A stretch of 64,000 nt of DNA, taken from NCBI RefSeq assembly GCF_938039215.1, contig NZ_CALHVI010000056.1, forward strand, positions 62,001 to 126,000, given 5' to 3'. The position numbers and the translations under genes were made by a program. This document shows positions 49,431 through 58,003 of this stretch, piece by piece. Origin of the DNA: an uncultured Porphyromonas sp. GTDB taxonomy: Bacteria > Bacteroidota > Bacteroidia > Bacteroidales > Porphyromonadaceae. Every line of letters begins with the position of its first letter. The first letter of the stretch is position 1. Below the pieces are notes generated by a model. The model saw only the letters and a list, made by a program, of their open reading frames with translations. It did not search any database and was not told where the DNA came from.

Positions 49431-50579
49431 ATGAACAACTTCACCTTCCATAATCCCACCAAGCTCGTCTTCGGTAAAGACAGCATCCTAGAGCTCCCCA
49501 AGCTCCTCCCCTCCGATGCTAAGATCCTCCTCACCTTCGGCGGAGGTAGCGTCAAGCGTAATGGAGTCTACGAAGCAGTCATCAGTCAGCTCAGTGGCTT
49601 CCAGACCGTAGAGTTCTGGGGCATCGAACCTAACCCCAAGGTAGAGACCCTCCGCAAGGCTATTGCCCTTGGGAAGCAGGAGGGGGTCACCTTCGTCCTC
49701 GCTGTGGGCGGTGGGAGTGTCCTCGATGCCAGCAAGCTTATCGTCAATGCCATTCCTTCGGAGCATGACGCTTGGGACCTCGTACTACAAGGGGCCGACC
49801 GAAGCGTCCAGACCCTACCTCTAGGCACGGTACTAACGATCCCTGCTACGGGCTCAGAGATGAACCGTGGAGCCGTGATCTCCTGCGAAGCGACGCATGA
49901 GAAGTTCGGCTTCTACAATGAATATCCACGCTTCTCGATCCTTGATCCGAGCTATACTTATTCCCTACCCGACTACCAGCTAGCGTGCGGTATCGCCGAT
50001 AGCTTCGTCCACGTCGTAGAGCAGTACCTCACCCGTGTCGGGGAGAGTCCTCTGATGGATCGCTGGGCAGAAGGCATCCTACTCACCCTCATCGAAGAGG
50101 CAGACAAGATCAAGGCTCAGCCTGCAGACTATGACGCACGTGCCACCTTCATGCTCTCAGCTACGATGGCACTCAATGGCTTCATCGCTATGGGCGTAAC
50201 ACAAGACTGGGCAACTCATCGCATCGGTCATGAGATCACGGCTCTCACGGGGCTAACGCATGGTCATACACTGGTCATCGTCCTACCCGCCCTTCTCAGA
50301 GAGCAAGCTAATAAGGGGAAGCATTCCAAGCTCCTGCAGTACGCCTCTCGTATCTGGGGACTCACCGAAGGCAGTAAGGACGAACGTATCACTCAGGCCA
50401 TCGACAAGACAGAAGCTTTCTTCCGTTCGCTTGGTCTAGAGACCCGCTTCTCTGAGCGTGGCTTCGGAGATGACCTACGTGAAGAGATCGTCCGTCGCTT
50501 CCGTGAGCGAGGCACCCTCCTCGGTGAAGATCTAGATATCGATCACGAAGCTGTGGCACGCATCCTTGCTCGCTGCTAA
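49431..50579 (+). CDS. iron-containing (butanol/YqhD-type) alcohol dehydrogenase
   Basis: A 382-residue group III alcohol dehydrogenase. FGGGSVKRNGVY and VLAVGGGSVLDASKLI bind NAD(P), ATGSEMNRGAVIS is the family signature, and metal ligands lie in GIADSFVHVVEQYL, HRIGHEI and THGHTLVIVLPALL. It most resembles the BdhA/YqhD branch that reduces aldehydes with NADPH. The sequence preceding the start repeats the phrase TCAGACAAGTAAAG seen at the end of the GNAT gene. Confidence 0.93.
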   Translation: MNNFTFHNPTKLVFGKDSILELPKLLPSDAKILLTFGGGSVKRNGVYEAVISQLSGFQTVEFWGIEPNPKVETLRKAIALGKQEGVTFVLAVGGGSVLDASKLIVNAIPSEHDAWDLVLQGADRSVQTLPLGTVLTIPATGSEMNRGAVISCEATHEKFGFYNEYPRFSILDPSYTYSLPDYQLACGIADSFVHVVEQYLTRVGESPLMDRWAEGILLTLIEEADKIKAQPADYDARATFMLSATMALNGFIAMGVTQDWATHRIGHEITALTGLTHGHTLVIVLPALLREQANKGKHSKLLQYASRIWGLTEGSKDERITQAIDKTEAFFRSLGLETRFSERGFGDDLREEIVRRFRERGTLLGEDLDIDHEAVARILARC

Positions 50580-50610
50580 CCCTCCCTTATCATACGACTA
50601 AACCTCCTCT

Positions 50611-52431
50611 ATGACCCTTGCTATCCTTGCCGTCTCACCCCAAGGGATCCAGACGGCTAAGCCTATCCTATCCAACTATCCCGATGCTCGCCTCTTCTCC
50701 ACTCATCCTGGGGAAGGGGTCGAGCACATCGATCATATCCAGTCGTTCGTAGCAGAGCAGTTCACCGCTTTCGATGGGTGGATCTTCATCGGTGCTATGG
50801 GTATCTGTGTACGTAGCATCGCTCCACTGATCGGGCACAAGTACACCGATCCAGCGGTGATCAACATTGACAGCACGGGGCGCTTCGTCGTCTCCGTCCT
50901 CTCGGGGCACGTGGGTGGAGCCAACGAACTCACCCGTGATCTCGCTAGCCTCCTTGGGGCAGAAGCCGTCATCAGCACACAGACCGACAATACTGGTCTC
51001 TGGGCTCTTGACCTCTTCTCCCGTCGCTATGGCTGGCATACAGAGACGAATGCCCCCAGCCTCAACCAACCCATCGCTCGCTATACGAATAAGGAGCGTA
51101 CCGCCCTCCTCCTTGAGGTTAAGGACAAGGGTACCTTCGAGCTAGAGCGCACCAAGGCGGAGCATGTCGATGTCTTCTATTCTAGAGAAGAACTTACGGC
51201 TCGCCTTGGGAACTATGCTCTCGTGCTCGTCGTATCTCCCCGACGCTTTGATGCTGGAGAGACACCTACCATCCAGTTCGTGCCCCGTGTCCTTGCTCTA
51301 GGTCTTGGCTGTCGCTACCAATGCGAGCCTACCGATATCCTCGAACATATCTTCTCGGAGATCCGCCACCTTGGCTTCTATCCCGAAGCCATTGGCAAGC
51401 TTACCACGATTGATCTAAAGAAGGATGAGCCTCTGCTCCATGAGCTAGCTCAGCGACTCGTCCTCACTCCTCAGATCTACACAGCAGATGAACTGAAGGA
51501 TGTAGAAGTCCTCAGTCCTTCGCAAAAGGTCTTTGAAGTCACGGGGGTCTGGGGTGTAGCTGAGAGCACCTCCCGCTATGCAGCTGGACTCGGATCCATT
51601 GTCCTCCCCAAGCAGAAGGGCATGGTGCACCAAGGGAATGACTTCACCTTCGCTCTGGCAATTGAGCGCAGTGCCGAGCGCCGTGGTCACATCGAGATCA
51701 TCGGAGCTGGCCCAGGTGATCCCGACCTCATCTCCATCCGTGGACGAGCCTTCCTAGAAGTAGCTGACCTCATCCTCTATGCCGGTAGCCTCGTGCCCAA
51801 GGCGCTGACCCTATGTGCTAAGTCTGGGGCTACGGTACGAAGCTCAGCGGATATGAATCTGGAGGAGCAGTTTGAGCTGATGAAGGAATTCTACGACAAG
51901 GGGCTTCTGGTAGCTCGCCTGCATACGGGTGACCCCTGCATCTATGGGGCTATTCAGGAGCAGATGGCCTTCTTCGACGAATATGGGATGAGCTACCACA
52001 TCACCCCGGGGATCTCCTCCTTCCAAGCTGCGGCAGCCGAACTTCGGTCACAGTTCACCATCCCCGAGAAGACCCAGACGATCATCCTCACCCGAGGGGA
52101 AGGACGCACAGCCATGCCCGAGAAGGAGAAGCTCCACCTGCTTGCTCGTTCGCAGAGCACCATGTGCATCTTCCTAAGTGCAGGTATCGTGGATGATGTC
52201 CAGCAGCAGCTCCTTGAGCATTACCCTCCCGAGACTCCCGTGGCTGCATGCTATCATCTCACTTGGCCTGACCAGCGCATCTACCGAGGAGAGCTACGAG
52301 ATCTGGCGAAGATCGTCAAGGAGCACAAGCTCACCCTCACGACGATGATCGTCGTCGGTGAAGCCATCGACAATCGCAAGGGGCTCTCCCGCCTCTATGC
52401 CGACGAGTTCAAGCATCTCTTCCGCCACTAA
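50611..52431 (+). CDS. fused cobalt-precorrin-5A hydrolase (CbiG) and precorrin-4 C11-methyltransferase (CbiF/CobM)
   Basis: A 606-residue fusion. Residues 1 to about 345 are CbiG: IGAMGICVRSIAPLIGHKYTDP, the VVSVLSGHVGGANELTRDLA motif and LGLGCRYQCEPTDI of the C-terminal subdomain. Residues about 352-606 are the SAM-dependent methyltransferase: EIIGAGPGDPDLISIRG, ADLILYAGSLV, RLHTGDPCIYGAIQEQ and TPGISSFQAAAA. The two halves catalyse consecutive corrin-ring steps of the anaerobic cobalamin pathway. No other cobalamin gene is in the window. A strong terminator follows. Confidence 0.94.
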   Translation: MTLAILAVSPQGIQTAKPILSNYPDARLFSTHPGEGVEHIDHIQSFVAEQFTAFDGWIFIGAMGICVRSIAPLIGHKYTDPAVINIDSTGRFVVSVLSGHVGGANELTRDLASLLGAEAVISTQTDNTGLWALDLFSRRYGWHTETNAPSLNQPIARYTNKERTALLLEVKDKGTFELERTKAEHVDVFYSREELTARLGNYALVLVVSPRRFDAGETPTIQFVPRVLALGLGCRYQCEPTDILEHIFSEIRHLGFYPEAIGKLTTIDLKKDEPLLHELAQRLVLTPQIYTADELKDVEVLSPSQKVFEVTGVWGVAESTSRYAAGLGSIVLPKQKGMVHQGNDFTFALAIERSAERRGHIEIIGAGPGDPDLISIRGRAFLEVADLILYAGSLVPKALTLCAKSGATVRSSADMNLEEQFELMKEFYDKGLLVARLHTGDPCIYGAIQEQMAFFDEYGMSYHITPGISSFQAAAAELRSQFTIPEKTQTIILTRGEGRTAMPEKEKLHLLARSQSTMCIFLSAGIVDDVQQQLLEHYPPETPVAACYHLTWPDQRIYRGELRDLAKIVKEHKLTLTTMIVVGEAIDNRKGLSRLYADEFKHLFRH

Positions 52432-52444
52432 TCTCCGTAAATAG

Positions 52445-52481
52445 AAAAGCGCCACCCCAAGTCGTTGGGGTGGCGCTTTTT
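52445..52481. terminator. terminator after the CbiG-CbiF gene, convergent with mscL
   Basis: A 16-bp perfect stem, AAAAGCGCCACCCCAA with its complement, loop GTCG, followed by T residues. Works in either direction and also lies 58 bp beyond the mscL stop. Confidence 0.9.
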
Positions 52482-52539
52482 CATTTACCTCTCTGCCGTC
52501 AAGGCCTGAGGGGCAGAGACTTCGTATGCCGTCTAGAGA

Positions 52540-52962
52540 CTAGCCACGACGCTTCAGCTCGTCGCGGATCTCACGAAGGAGTTCGATATCCTCAGGCGTT
52601 GGAGCGGGCTCAGCGGGCTTAGCTTCTTCCTTCTTACGGAAGGAGTTCATCCCCTTAATGAGCAGGAAGATACAGAAGGCAATGATGAAGAAGTCCACGG
52701 TGGTCTGAACGAAGTTCCCCCAGTTCAGCTCAATAGCTTCCTTGATCGTCTCTCCAGCAGCATCTACTTCAGCTGGACGCAGGACAAACTTAGCATCCGT
52801 GAAGCTGCTCCCCGTGATGAGGCCGATAGGAGGCATGATGATGTCGTTAACCAGCGAGGAGACGATCTTACCAAAAGCACCGCCGATGATGATACCGACA
52901 GCCATATCCATTACATTGCCCTTGAGCGCAAAGTCCTTAAACTCTTGAATGAATTTTCCCAT
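52540..52962 (-). CDS. mscL: large-conductance mechanosensitive channel
   Basis: A 140-residue MscL: amphipathic N-terminus FIQEFKDFALKGNVMDMAVGIIIGGAFGKIVSSLVNDIIMPPIG spanning the pore helix TM1, periplasmic loop, TM2 at about 85-105 and a charged C-terminal helix bundle (PTPEDIELLREIRDELKRR). It releases solutes under hypo-osmotic shock. Monocistronic. Confidence 0.97.
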   Translation of the reverse strand: MGKFIQEFKDFALKGNVMDMAVGIIIGGAFGKIVSSLVNDIIMPPIGLITGSSFTDAKFVLRPAEVDAAGETIKEAIELNWGNFVQTTVDFFIIAFCIFLLIKGMNSFRKKEEAKPAEPAPTPEDIELLREIRDELKRRG

Positions 52963-53000
52963 TGTGATGATTATTGAGCTAGTTAAACAAATTTTCTAGG

Positions 53001-53008
53001 CAAAGATA
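53001..53008 (-). promoter_or_regulatory. -7 element TATCTTTG of mscL
   Basis: Perfect TAnnTTTG match on the minus strand, 38 bp before the start codon. Confidence 0.6.
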
Positions 53009-53165
53009 GTTATTTAGGAGTTTTTCACACTCAGGACGGCTATTTAGCTCCAAAAACGCCCATCTCCCGAAGAGAGTACTACCCTCCTTCGGATTGACCA
53101 AGAAGGGCTCTTCTCGAGCCCGAGAATGAGTGCTTATCAAGCCCCCTCCAAGATGCAGCTAAGAC

Positions 53166-53249
53166 GACCTACCGTAGGTCGCTCTAGAAACCCACTGTGG
53201 GTCGCATCGACGACCTACTGTGGGTCGTCGATGCGACCCACAGTAGGTT
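53166..53249. repeat. phased palindrome array, four units at 23-bp steps
   Basis: Dyads at 53166-53180 (GACCTACCGTAGGTC), 53189-53203 (AACCCACTGTGGGTC), 53212-53226 (GACCTACTGTGGGTC) and 53235-53249 (GACCCACAGTAGGTT); centres 53173, 53196, 53219 and 53242. As at 22694, the right end is AGGTTTT, so read from the minus strand it opens AAAACCTACTGT. The 756-bp gap between divergent mscL and glyA holds this array, both promoters and an A/T-rich stretch near 53400-53640 with no coding signal. Confidence 0.92.
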
Positions 53250-53621
53250 TTGAAGATGCCCCTCAGTAGGAGGCGCAGAAAGGGCTCGGAGAACTAGTCC
53301 AGACTCAGGTTAGGAGACCTCTTCGGAGATCCTCTTCCAAGCCGTCGATCCTAGTGGTACTTGATGCCTCGGAGAAGATAGGCAAGGCAAAAGGGCTTAC
53401 TGAAATATTTAAGTTATTCCTCCTACTCATAACCCGACCTGATTGCACTCCAAAGCAAGGCTATCCACACACTTCATTCAAAAGAGCCCCACTCAAACAA
53501 ACAACTAATTACCAATAAATTAAACAAGACTCACGCTCCTGCACTTCCTTGAGAGAAGAGCCCTATTTTGAGCTTCTTTTGAGATATATTGAGAAAACTA
53601 GGCTTATCTGGAGAGTATTGC

Positions 53622-53629
53622 TATCTTTG
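53622..53629 (+). promoter_or_regulatory. -7 element TATCTTTG of glyA
   Basis: Perfect TAnnTTTG match; the leader to the ATG is about 83 bases. I recognised no folate or glycine riboswitch core in it. Confidence 0.55.
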
Positions 53630-53718
53630 CTTCATAGACATACAAACTAAGCACAAGCTTCAAACAAGAGAGTACAACACTCAACTATATCATCCAAATA
53701 ATAACATCGCAAAGAACT

Positions 53719-54996
53719 ATGAACGACTCCGCTATCTTCACTCTGATTGAAGAGGAACGCCAACGACAACTCAAGGGGATTGAGCTCATTGCCTCTGAGA
53801 ACTTTGTCAGTGAAGAAGTCATGAAGGCTATGGGTAGCTGCATGACCAATAAGTATGCTGAAGGCTATCCTGGCAAGCGCTACTATGGTGGCTGCGAAGT
53901 GGTAGATAAGTCCGAGCAACTAGCTATCGACCGCATCAAGCAGCTCTTCGGTGCTGAGTGGGCCAACGTACAGCCCCACTCTGGAGCCCAAGCAAACATG
54001 GCCGTGCTCCTAGCCTGCCTCAACCCAGGCGACACCTTCATGGGGCTGAACCTCGCTCACGGGGGACACCTCTCCCACGGCTCTGCTGTCAATAGCTCAG
54101 GGATCCTCTACCACGCTATCGACTACAATGTACGTGAGGATACGGGTCGTGTAGACTATGACCAGATGGAGCAGCGTGCTCTAGAGCACAAGCCCAAACT
54201 CATCATCGCTGGGGGCTCCGCTTACTCACGCGAATGGGACTACAAGCGCATTCGTGAGATCGCAGACAAGATCGGTGCTATCTTCCTCGTCGATATGGCT
54301 CACCCCGCTGGGCTGATCGCTGCTGGGCTCCTCGAGAACCCCGTGAAGTATGCACACATCGTCACCTCGACGACGCACAAGACGCTTCGTGGTCCTCGTG
54401 GGGGGATCATCCTCATGGGTAAGGACTTCGACAATCCTTGGGGTAAGACTACACCTAAGGGCGAGATCAAGAAGATGTCTGCCCTCCTCGACTCTGCTGT
54501 CTTCCCAGGGGTGCAGGGCGGTCCACTAGAGCACGTCATCGCTGCTAAGGCTGTTGCCTTCTACGAAGCTCTACAGCCTTCCTTCAAGGAATATGGTCTT
54601 CAGGTCAAGAAGAACGCTCAGGCTATGGCCGAAGCCTTCGTCCGCCGTGGCTATGGAGTCGTCTCTGGCGGTACGGACAACCACTGCATGCTCATCGACC
54701 TACGTGGTAAGTTCCCCGAACTGACTGGGAAGGTAGCAGAGAAGGCCCTTGTAGCTGCAGACATCACGGTCAATAAGAACATGGTGCCCTTCGATAGCCG
54801 CTCTGCTTTCCAGACCTCTGGTATTCGTGTCGGTACGCCTGCTATCACCACTCGTGGTGTCAAGGAAGACAAGATGGAGTACATCGTCTCCCTCATCGAC
54901 CGTGTCCTCTCTGCCCCCGAAGACGAAGCAGTCATCGCTGCTGTCCGCAAGGAGGTCAACGAGATGATGGCTGGCTATCCTATCTTCGCTTGGTAG
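53719..54996 (+). CDS. glyA: serine hydroxymethyltransferase
   Basis: A 425-residue PLP enzyme interconverting serine and glycine while charging tetrahydrofolate. ELIASENFVSEEV, YAEGYPGKRYYGGC, the LNLAHGGHLSHG block and the PLP-lysine motif VTSTTHKTLRGPRGG are all present. Full length, single gene with its own promoter and a long terminator. Confidence 0.98.
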   Translation: MNDSAIFTLIEEERQRQLKGIELIASENFVSEEVMKAMGSCMTNKYAEGYPGKRYYGGCEVVDKSEQLAIDRIKQLFGAEWANVQPHSGAQANMAVLLACLNPGDTFMGLNLAHGGHLSHGSAVNSSGILYHAIDYNVREDTGRVDYDQMEQRALEHKPKLIIAGGSAYSREWDYKRIREIADKIGAIFLVDMAHPAGLIAAGLLENPVKYAHIVTSTTHKTLRGPRGGIILMGKDFDNPWGKTTPKGEIKKMSALLDSAVFPGVQGGPLEHVIAAKAVAFYEALQPSFKEYGLQVKKNAQAMAEAFVRRGYGVVSGGTDNHCMLIDLRGKFPELTGKVAEKALVAADITVNKNMVPFDSRSAFQTSGIRVGTPAITTRGVKEDKMEYIVSLIDRVLSAPEDEAVIAAVRKEVNEMMAGYPIFAW

Positions 54997-55052
54997 ACCC
55001 TACTGATCCGGTTAGCTTAGTGCTGTCAGCACACTAATCTGAGTAAAATAAG

Positions 55053-55108
55053 TAGCCCGAGGCTCTTGCCCCGAAGCAGTATCGACTGCTGGGGCGAGCC
55101 TCGGGCTA
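55053..55108 (+). terminator. terminator after glyA
   Basis: A long imperfect hairpin: TAGCCCGAGGCTC with GAGCCTCGGGCTA at the base, further pairing (GCCCC with GGGGC, AGCAGT with ACTGCT) toward an ATCG tip, then TCTGTTTT. Confidence 0.85.
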
Positions 55109-55121
55109 TCTGTTTTATCCA

Positions 55122-55129
55122 TATATTTG
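55122..55129 (+). promoter_or_regulatory. probable -7 element TATATTTG of the hexosaminidase gene
   Basis: TAnnTTTG match just after the glyA terminator and 74 bp before the start codon. Confidence 0.45.
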
Positions 55130-55202
55130 TATTATGTGCTGTATCTGAGAGTTATTTACTCAGAACTCTACCAGCATCTGTCACATCAATCCAATAGACT
55201 TT

Positions 55203-57605
55203 ATGAAGAAGTTATTTACACGAATGGCCTGTGCGCTAGCTCTCTGTATCGGAGGGGCTACAGCTCTGTCCGCTAGTGCTACCTTCAAGGTATCCACCTT
55301 CACCCCTTCATACAACGAGGGGATCAACATCATCCCTCGTCCTAAGCAGCTCAAACTGCGCAAGGAGACAGGCTTCGCTCTCGTGGCTACGACCCCCGTC
55401 ATCGCCTCGGGAGATTCAGCTCTGACGATCGCCCGCTTCTTCACCGAGAAGATCAACCGCTCCACAGGCTTCACCCTCCGAGCCGTACAGGGGAGCAAGG
55501 CAGTGCAGAGAGGTATCTTCGTCCGCATCGATCCTAAGCTAGCCCTCGGCGACGAAGGATATACACTCCACTCCTCCAAGCTTGGTATCGAGATCGTCGG
55601 TCGCACAGCGAAGGCCCTCTTCTGGGGCTTCCAGAGCTTGATGCAGCTCCTCCCTGCCGAGGTAGAGGCTTCACACCAGATCCTCGGTGCCTGTCTATAC
55701 GAAATCCCAGCCCTAAGCATTCAGGACGAGCCCGCCTTCGAGTACCGTGGGGTGATGGTCGACGTATGTCGCCACTTCCTCACCGTCGAGGAGATGAAGA
55801 AGCATATCGACATCATCTCCATGTTCAAGATCAACAAGCTCCACTGGCACCTCACCGAAGACCAAGGCTGGCGCATCGAGATCAAGAAGTACCCTCGCCT
55901 TACCGAGGTCGGGGCTTGGCGTACCGAAGGGGATGGCAGTCGCTATGGAGGCTTCTATACGCAGGATCAGGTTCGTGAGATCGTACGCTATGCTCAGGAT
56001 CGCTTCGTGACGATCATCCCTGAGATCGAGATGCCAGGTCATGGTATGGGTGCTATCGCCTCTTACCCCGAACTCACTTGCTTCCCCGATCGCCGCAAGT
56101 ACAGCGTGCGTAATATCTGGGGGGTCGAAGATGATGTCTATTGTGCAGGTAAGGAATCGACCTTCGAGTTCATCCAGAATGTGCTCAACGAAGTCGTCCC
56201 CCTCTTCCCTGGCGAATACTTCCACATCGGTGGGGACGAATGTCCCAAGGACCGCTGGAAGGAATGCCCCAACTGTCAGAAGCGCATCAAGGCCGAAGGG
56301 CTCAAGGATGAACACGAGCTCCAGAGCTACGTCATCCGTCGTGCGGAGAAGATGCTCGCAGCTCACGGCAAGAAGCTCATTGGCTGGGATGAAATCCTTG
56401 AGGGAGGTCTTGCTCCCACTGCTACGGTCATGAGTTGGCGTGGCGAAGATGGAGGTATCCAGTCGGCTAATATGGGACATGATGTGATCATGACCCCTGG
56501 TAGCGGAGGCCTATATATCGACCATTACCAAGGCGACCCCAAGATCGAGCCCGTAGCTATCTGCTGCTATGCTCCTCTGGAGAAGGTCTACAACTACAAT
56601 CCCATCCCCGAGGCCATTGCCCCAGACAAGCGCCACCACATCAAGGGAGCACAGACCAACCTTTGGGCAGAATATCTCTACACTACAGAGATCATGCAGT
56701 ACCGTGCCTTCCCTCGTGAGATCGCTCTAGCCGAAGCCGTCTGGTCACCCATCTCTCATCGTGACTTCAAGGACTTCACCCGTCGTCTAGACAATGCGTA
56801 TGTGCGCCTAGACATGCATGGCGCTAACTACCACATTCCTCAGCCTGAGCAACCCCTACCTAACGTAGATCCCAAGGAAAGCTATGAGAAGACGGTAGCT
56901 TCGCTGAACTTCATCGCCTTCACCGACAGCACAGAGCTGGAGCTCACCTCCAGTCGTCCTATCCGCATCGTCTATACACGTGACGGTCGCCTCCCCAACC
57001 TCCACTCAGAGACGTACAAGAAGCCACTCAAGGTCACTAAGAGTGAAGTCATCCGTGTAGCTTCTATTCTCCCCTCGGGGAAGACAAGCCCAGTGCGTGA
57101 TATCACCTTCGAGAAGCAGACCTTTGCCCCTGCCGTCGAGATAGCTAATCTGACTCCTGGCCTTCGCACTAAGACCTCTATTGGGAACTATTACCAAGCT
57201 TCGGATCTATTCGGTGTGATGAACTGGACCGAGGGTGTAGCTAAGCGTCCACAGGATCTTCGCCCCGATGTCGTCAAGAACCACATGGATGAGATCAAGC
57301 CCAAGGCCGTCATCGGTGAAGGGTATGTGAAGATCCCTGCTGATGGTGTCTACGTCTTCTCTACGGATCTAGACCAACTCTATATCGATGGTAAGCTCCT
57401 CGTGGATAATAGTGGTGAAGTGGCTAAGTTCAGCCGCCGTGACAAGAGCGTAGCACTCAAGGCTGGGTGGCACAAGATCCGCCTCATCTTCATCGGTGCT
57501 GTACGTGGTGGCTTCCCCACCTATTGGGATGGAGCTGCCGTTGCCTACCGCAATATCAAGGACAACAAGTTCACAAACATCACCGAAGAGATGCTCGCCC
57601 ATTAA
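55203..57605 (+). CDS. exported GH20 beta-N-acetylhexosaminidase with C-terminal PA14-like domain
   Basis: An 800-residue secreted glycosidase. Signal peptide residues 1-26; a GH20b domain from about 40 (INIIPRPKQLKL); the catalytic barrel from about 165 with FEYRGVMVDVCRHF, KINKLHWHLTEDQGWRIEIKKYP and the catalytic Asp-Glu in HIGGDECPKDRW; WGWDEIL-type LIGWDEILEGG. Residues about 690-790 form a PA14/lectin-like domain (KIPADGVYVFSTDLDQLYIDGKLLVDN). It removes terminal GlcNAc/GalNAc from host glycans or peptidoglycan. Confidence 0.94.
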   Translation: MKKLFTRMACALALCIGGATALSASATFKVSTFTPSYNEGINIIPRPKQLKLRKETGFALVATTPVIASGDSALTIARFFTEKINRSTGFTLRAVQGSKAVQRGIFVRIDPKLALGDEGYTLHSSKLGIEIVGRTAKALFWGFQSLMQLLPAEVEASHQILGACLYEIPALSIQDEPAFEYRGVMVDVCRHFLTVEEMKKHIDIISMFKINKLHWHLTEDQGWRIEIKKYPRLTEVGAWRTEGDGSRYGGFYTQDQVREIVRYAQDRFVTIIPEIEMPGHGMGAIASYPELTCFPDRRKYSVRNIWGVEDDVYCAGKESTFEFIQNVLNEVVPLFPGEYFHIGGDECPKDRWKECPNCQKRIKAEGLKDEHELQSYVIRRAEKMLAAHGKKLIGWDEILEGGLAPTATVMSWRGEDGGIQSANMGHDVIMTPGSGGLYIDHYQGDPKIEPVAICCYAPLEKVYNYNPIPEAIAPDKRHHIKGAQTNLWAEYLYTTEIMQYRAFPREIALAEAVWSPISHRDFKDFTRRLDNAYVRLDMHGANYHIPQPEQPLPNVDPKESYEKTVASLNFIAFTDSTELELTSSRPIRIVYTRDGRLPNLHSETYKKPLKVTKSEVIRVASILPSGKTSPVRDITFEKQTFAPAVEIANLTPGLRTKTSIGNYYQASDLFGVMNWTEGVAKRPQDLRPDVVKNHMDEIKPKAVIGEGYVKIPADGVYVFSTDLDQLYIDGKLLVDNSGEVAKFSRRDKSVALKAGWHKIRLIFIGAVRGGFPTYWDGAAVAYRNIKDNKFTNITEEMLAH

Positions 57606-57639
57606 GGCATCTTCGGATAGGCTATCCTCCCCTGAGAGC

Positions 57640-57686
57640 AGAGCCCCTACTTGCCCGATTGCTATGCAACGGCAAGTAGGGGCTCT
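57640..57686 (+). terminator. terminator after the hexosaminidase gene
   Basis: A perfect 16-bp stem, AGAGCCCCTACTTGCC with GGCAAGTAGGGGCTCT, loop of 15 bases, followed by TATT. Confidence 0.85.
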
Positions 57687-57776
57687 TATTATCTCTTCTC
57701 ATTTGTTTTTTTCATCAATATTTATTACATACCTTCGTAAAAAGAAGTCAAGATCATCCCTAACACTAAGCTCACG

Positions 57777-57914
57777 ATGAAGGCGCTTTACAGCAGTATT
57801 TCAAGGCAGGGAGTTCTGATCGTCACTGATGGCCGTGCCGACAGATACTCCTTAATCGGAGGGCTTCCTATGCCCCCTCCCTTGGGGGCGATGAGTGATC
57901 CTATTTTTGTCTAA
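57777..57914 (+). CDS. possible small ORF, 45 aa, upstream of the lipoprotein gene
   Basis: From an ATG at 57777 the frame encodes 45 residues: MKALYSSISRQGVLIV, a TDGRADRYSLIGG middle, a proline-rich PMPPPLG stretch, and an end at DPIFV. Evidence is weak: there is no clear promoter, and a GCCCCC-TCCCTT-GGGGGC hairpin (57872-57889) falls within the frame. A TATTTTTG at 57902-57909 near its end may be the promoter of the lipoprotein gene. It could be a leader peptide or chance. Confidence 0.25.
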   Translation: MKALYSSISRQGVLIVTDGRADRYSLIGGLPMPPPLGAMSDPIFV

Positions 57915-58003
57915 TCGAATTACGGTGATGCTGACTGGAGCCCTTTGTTCCATTCGGTGTCCTTTTTGTTTTACCTAGTTATCCCAATTTAAGTTTGAAG
58001 AGT

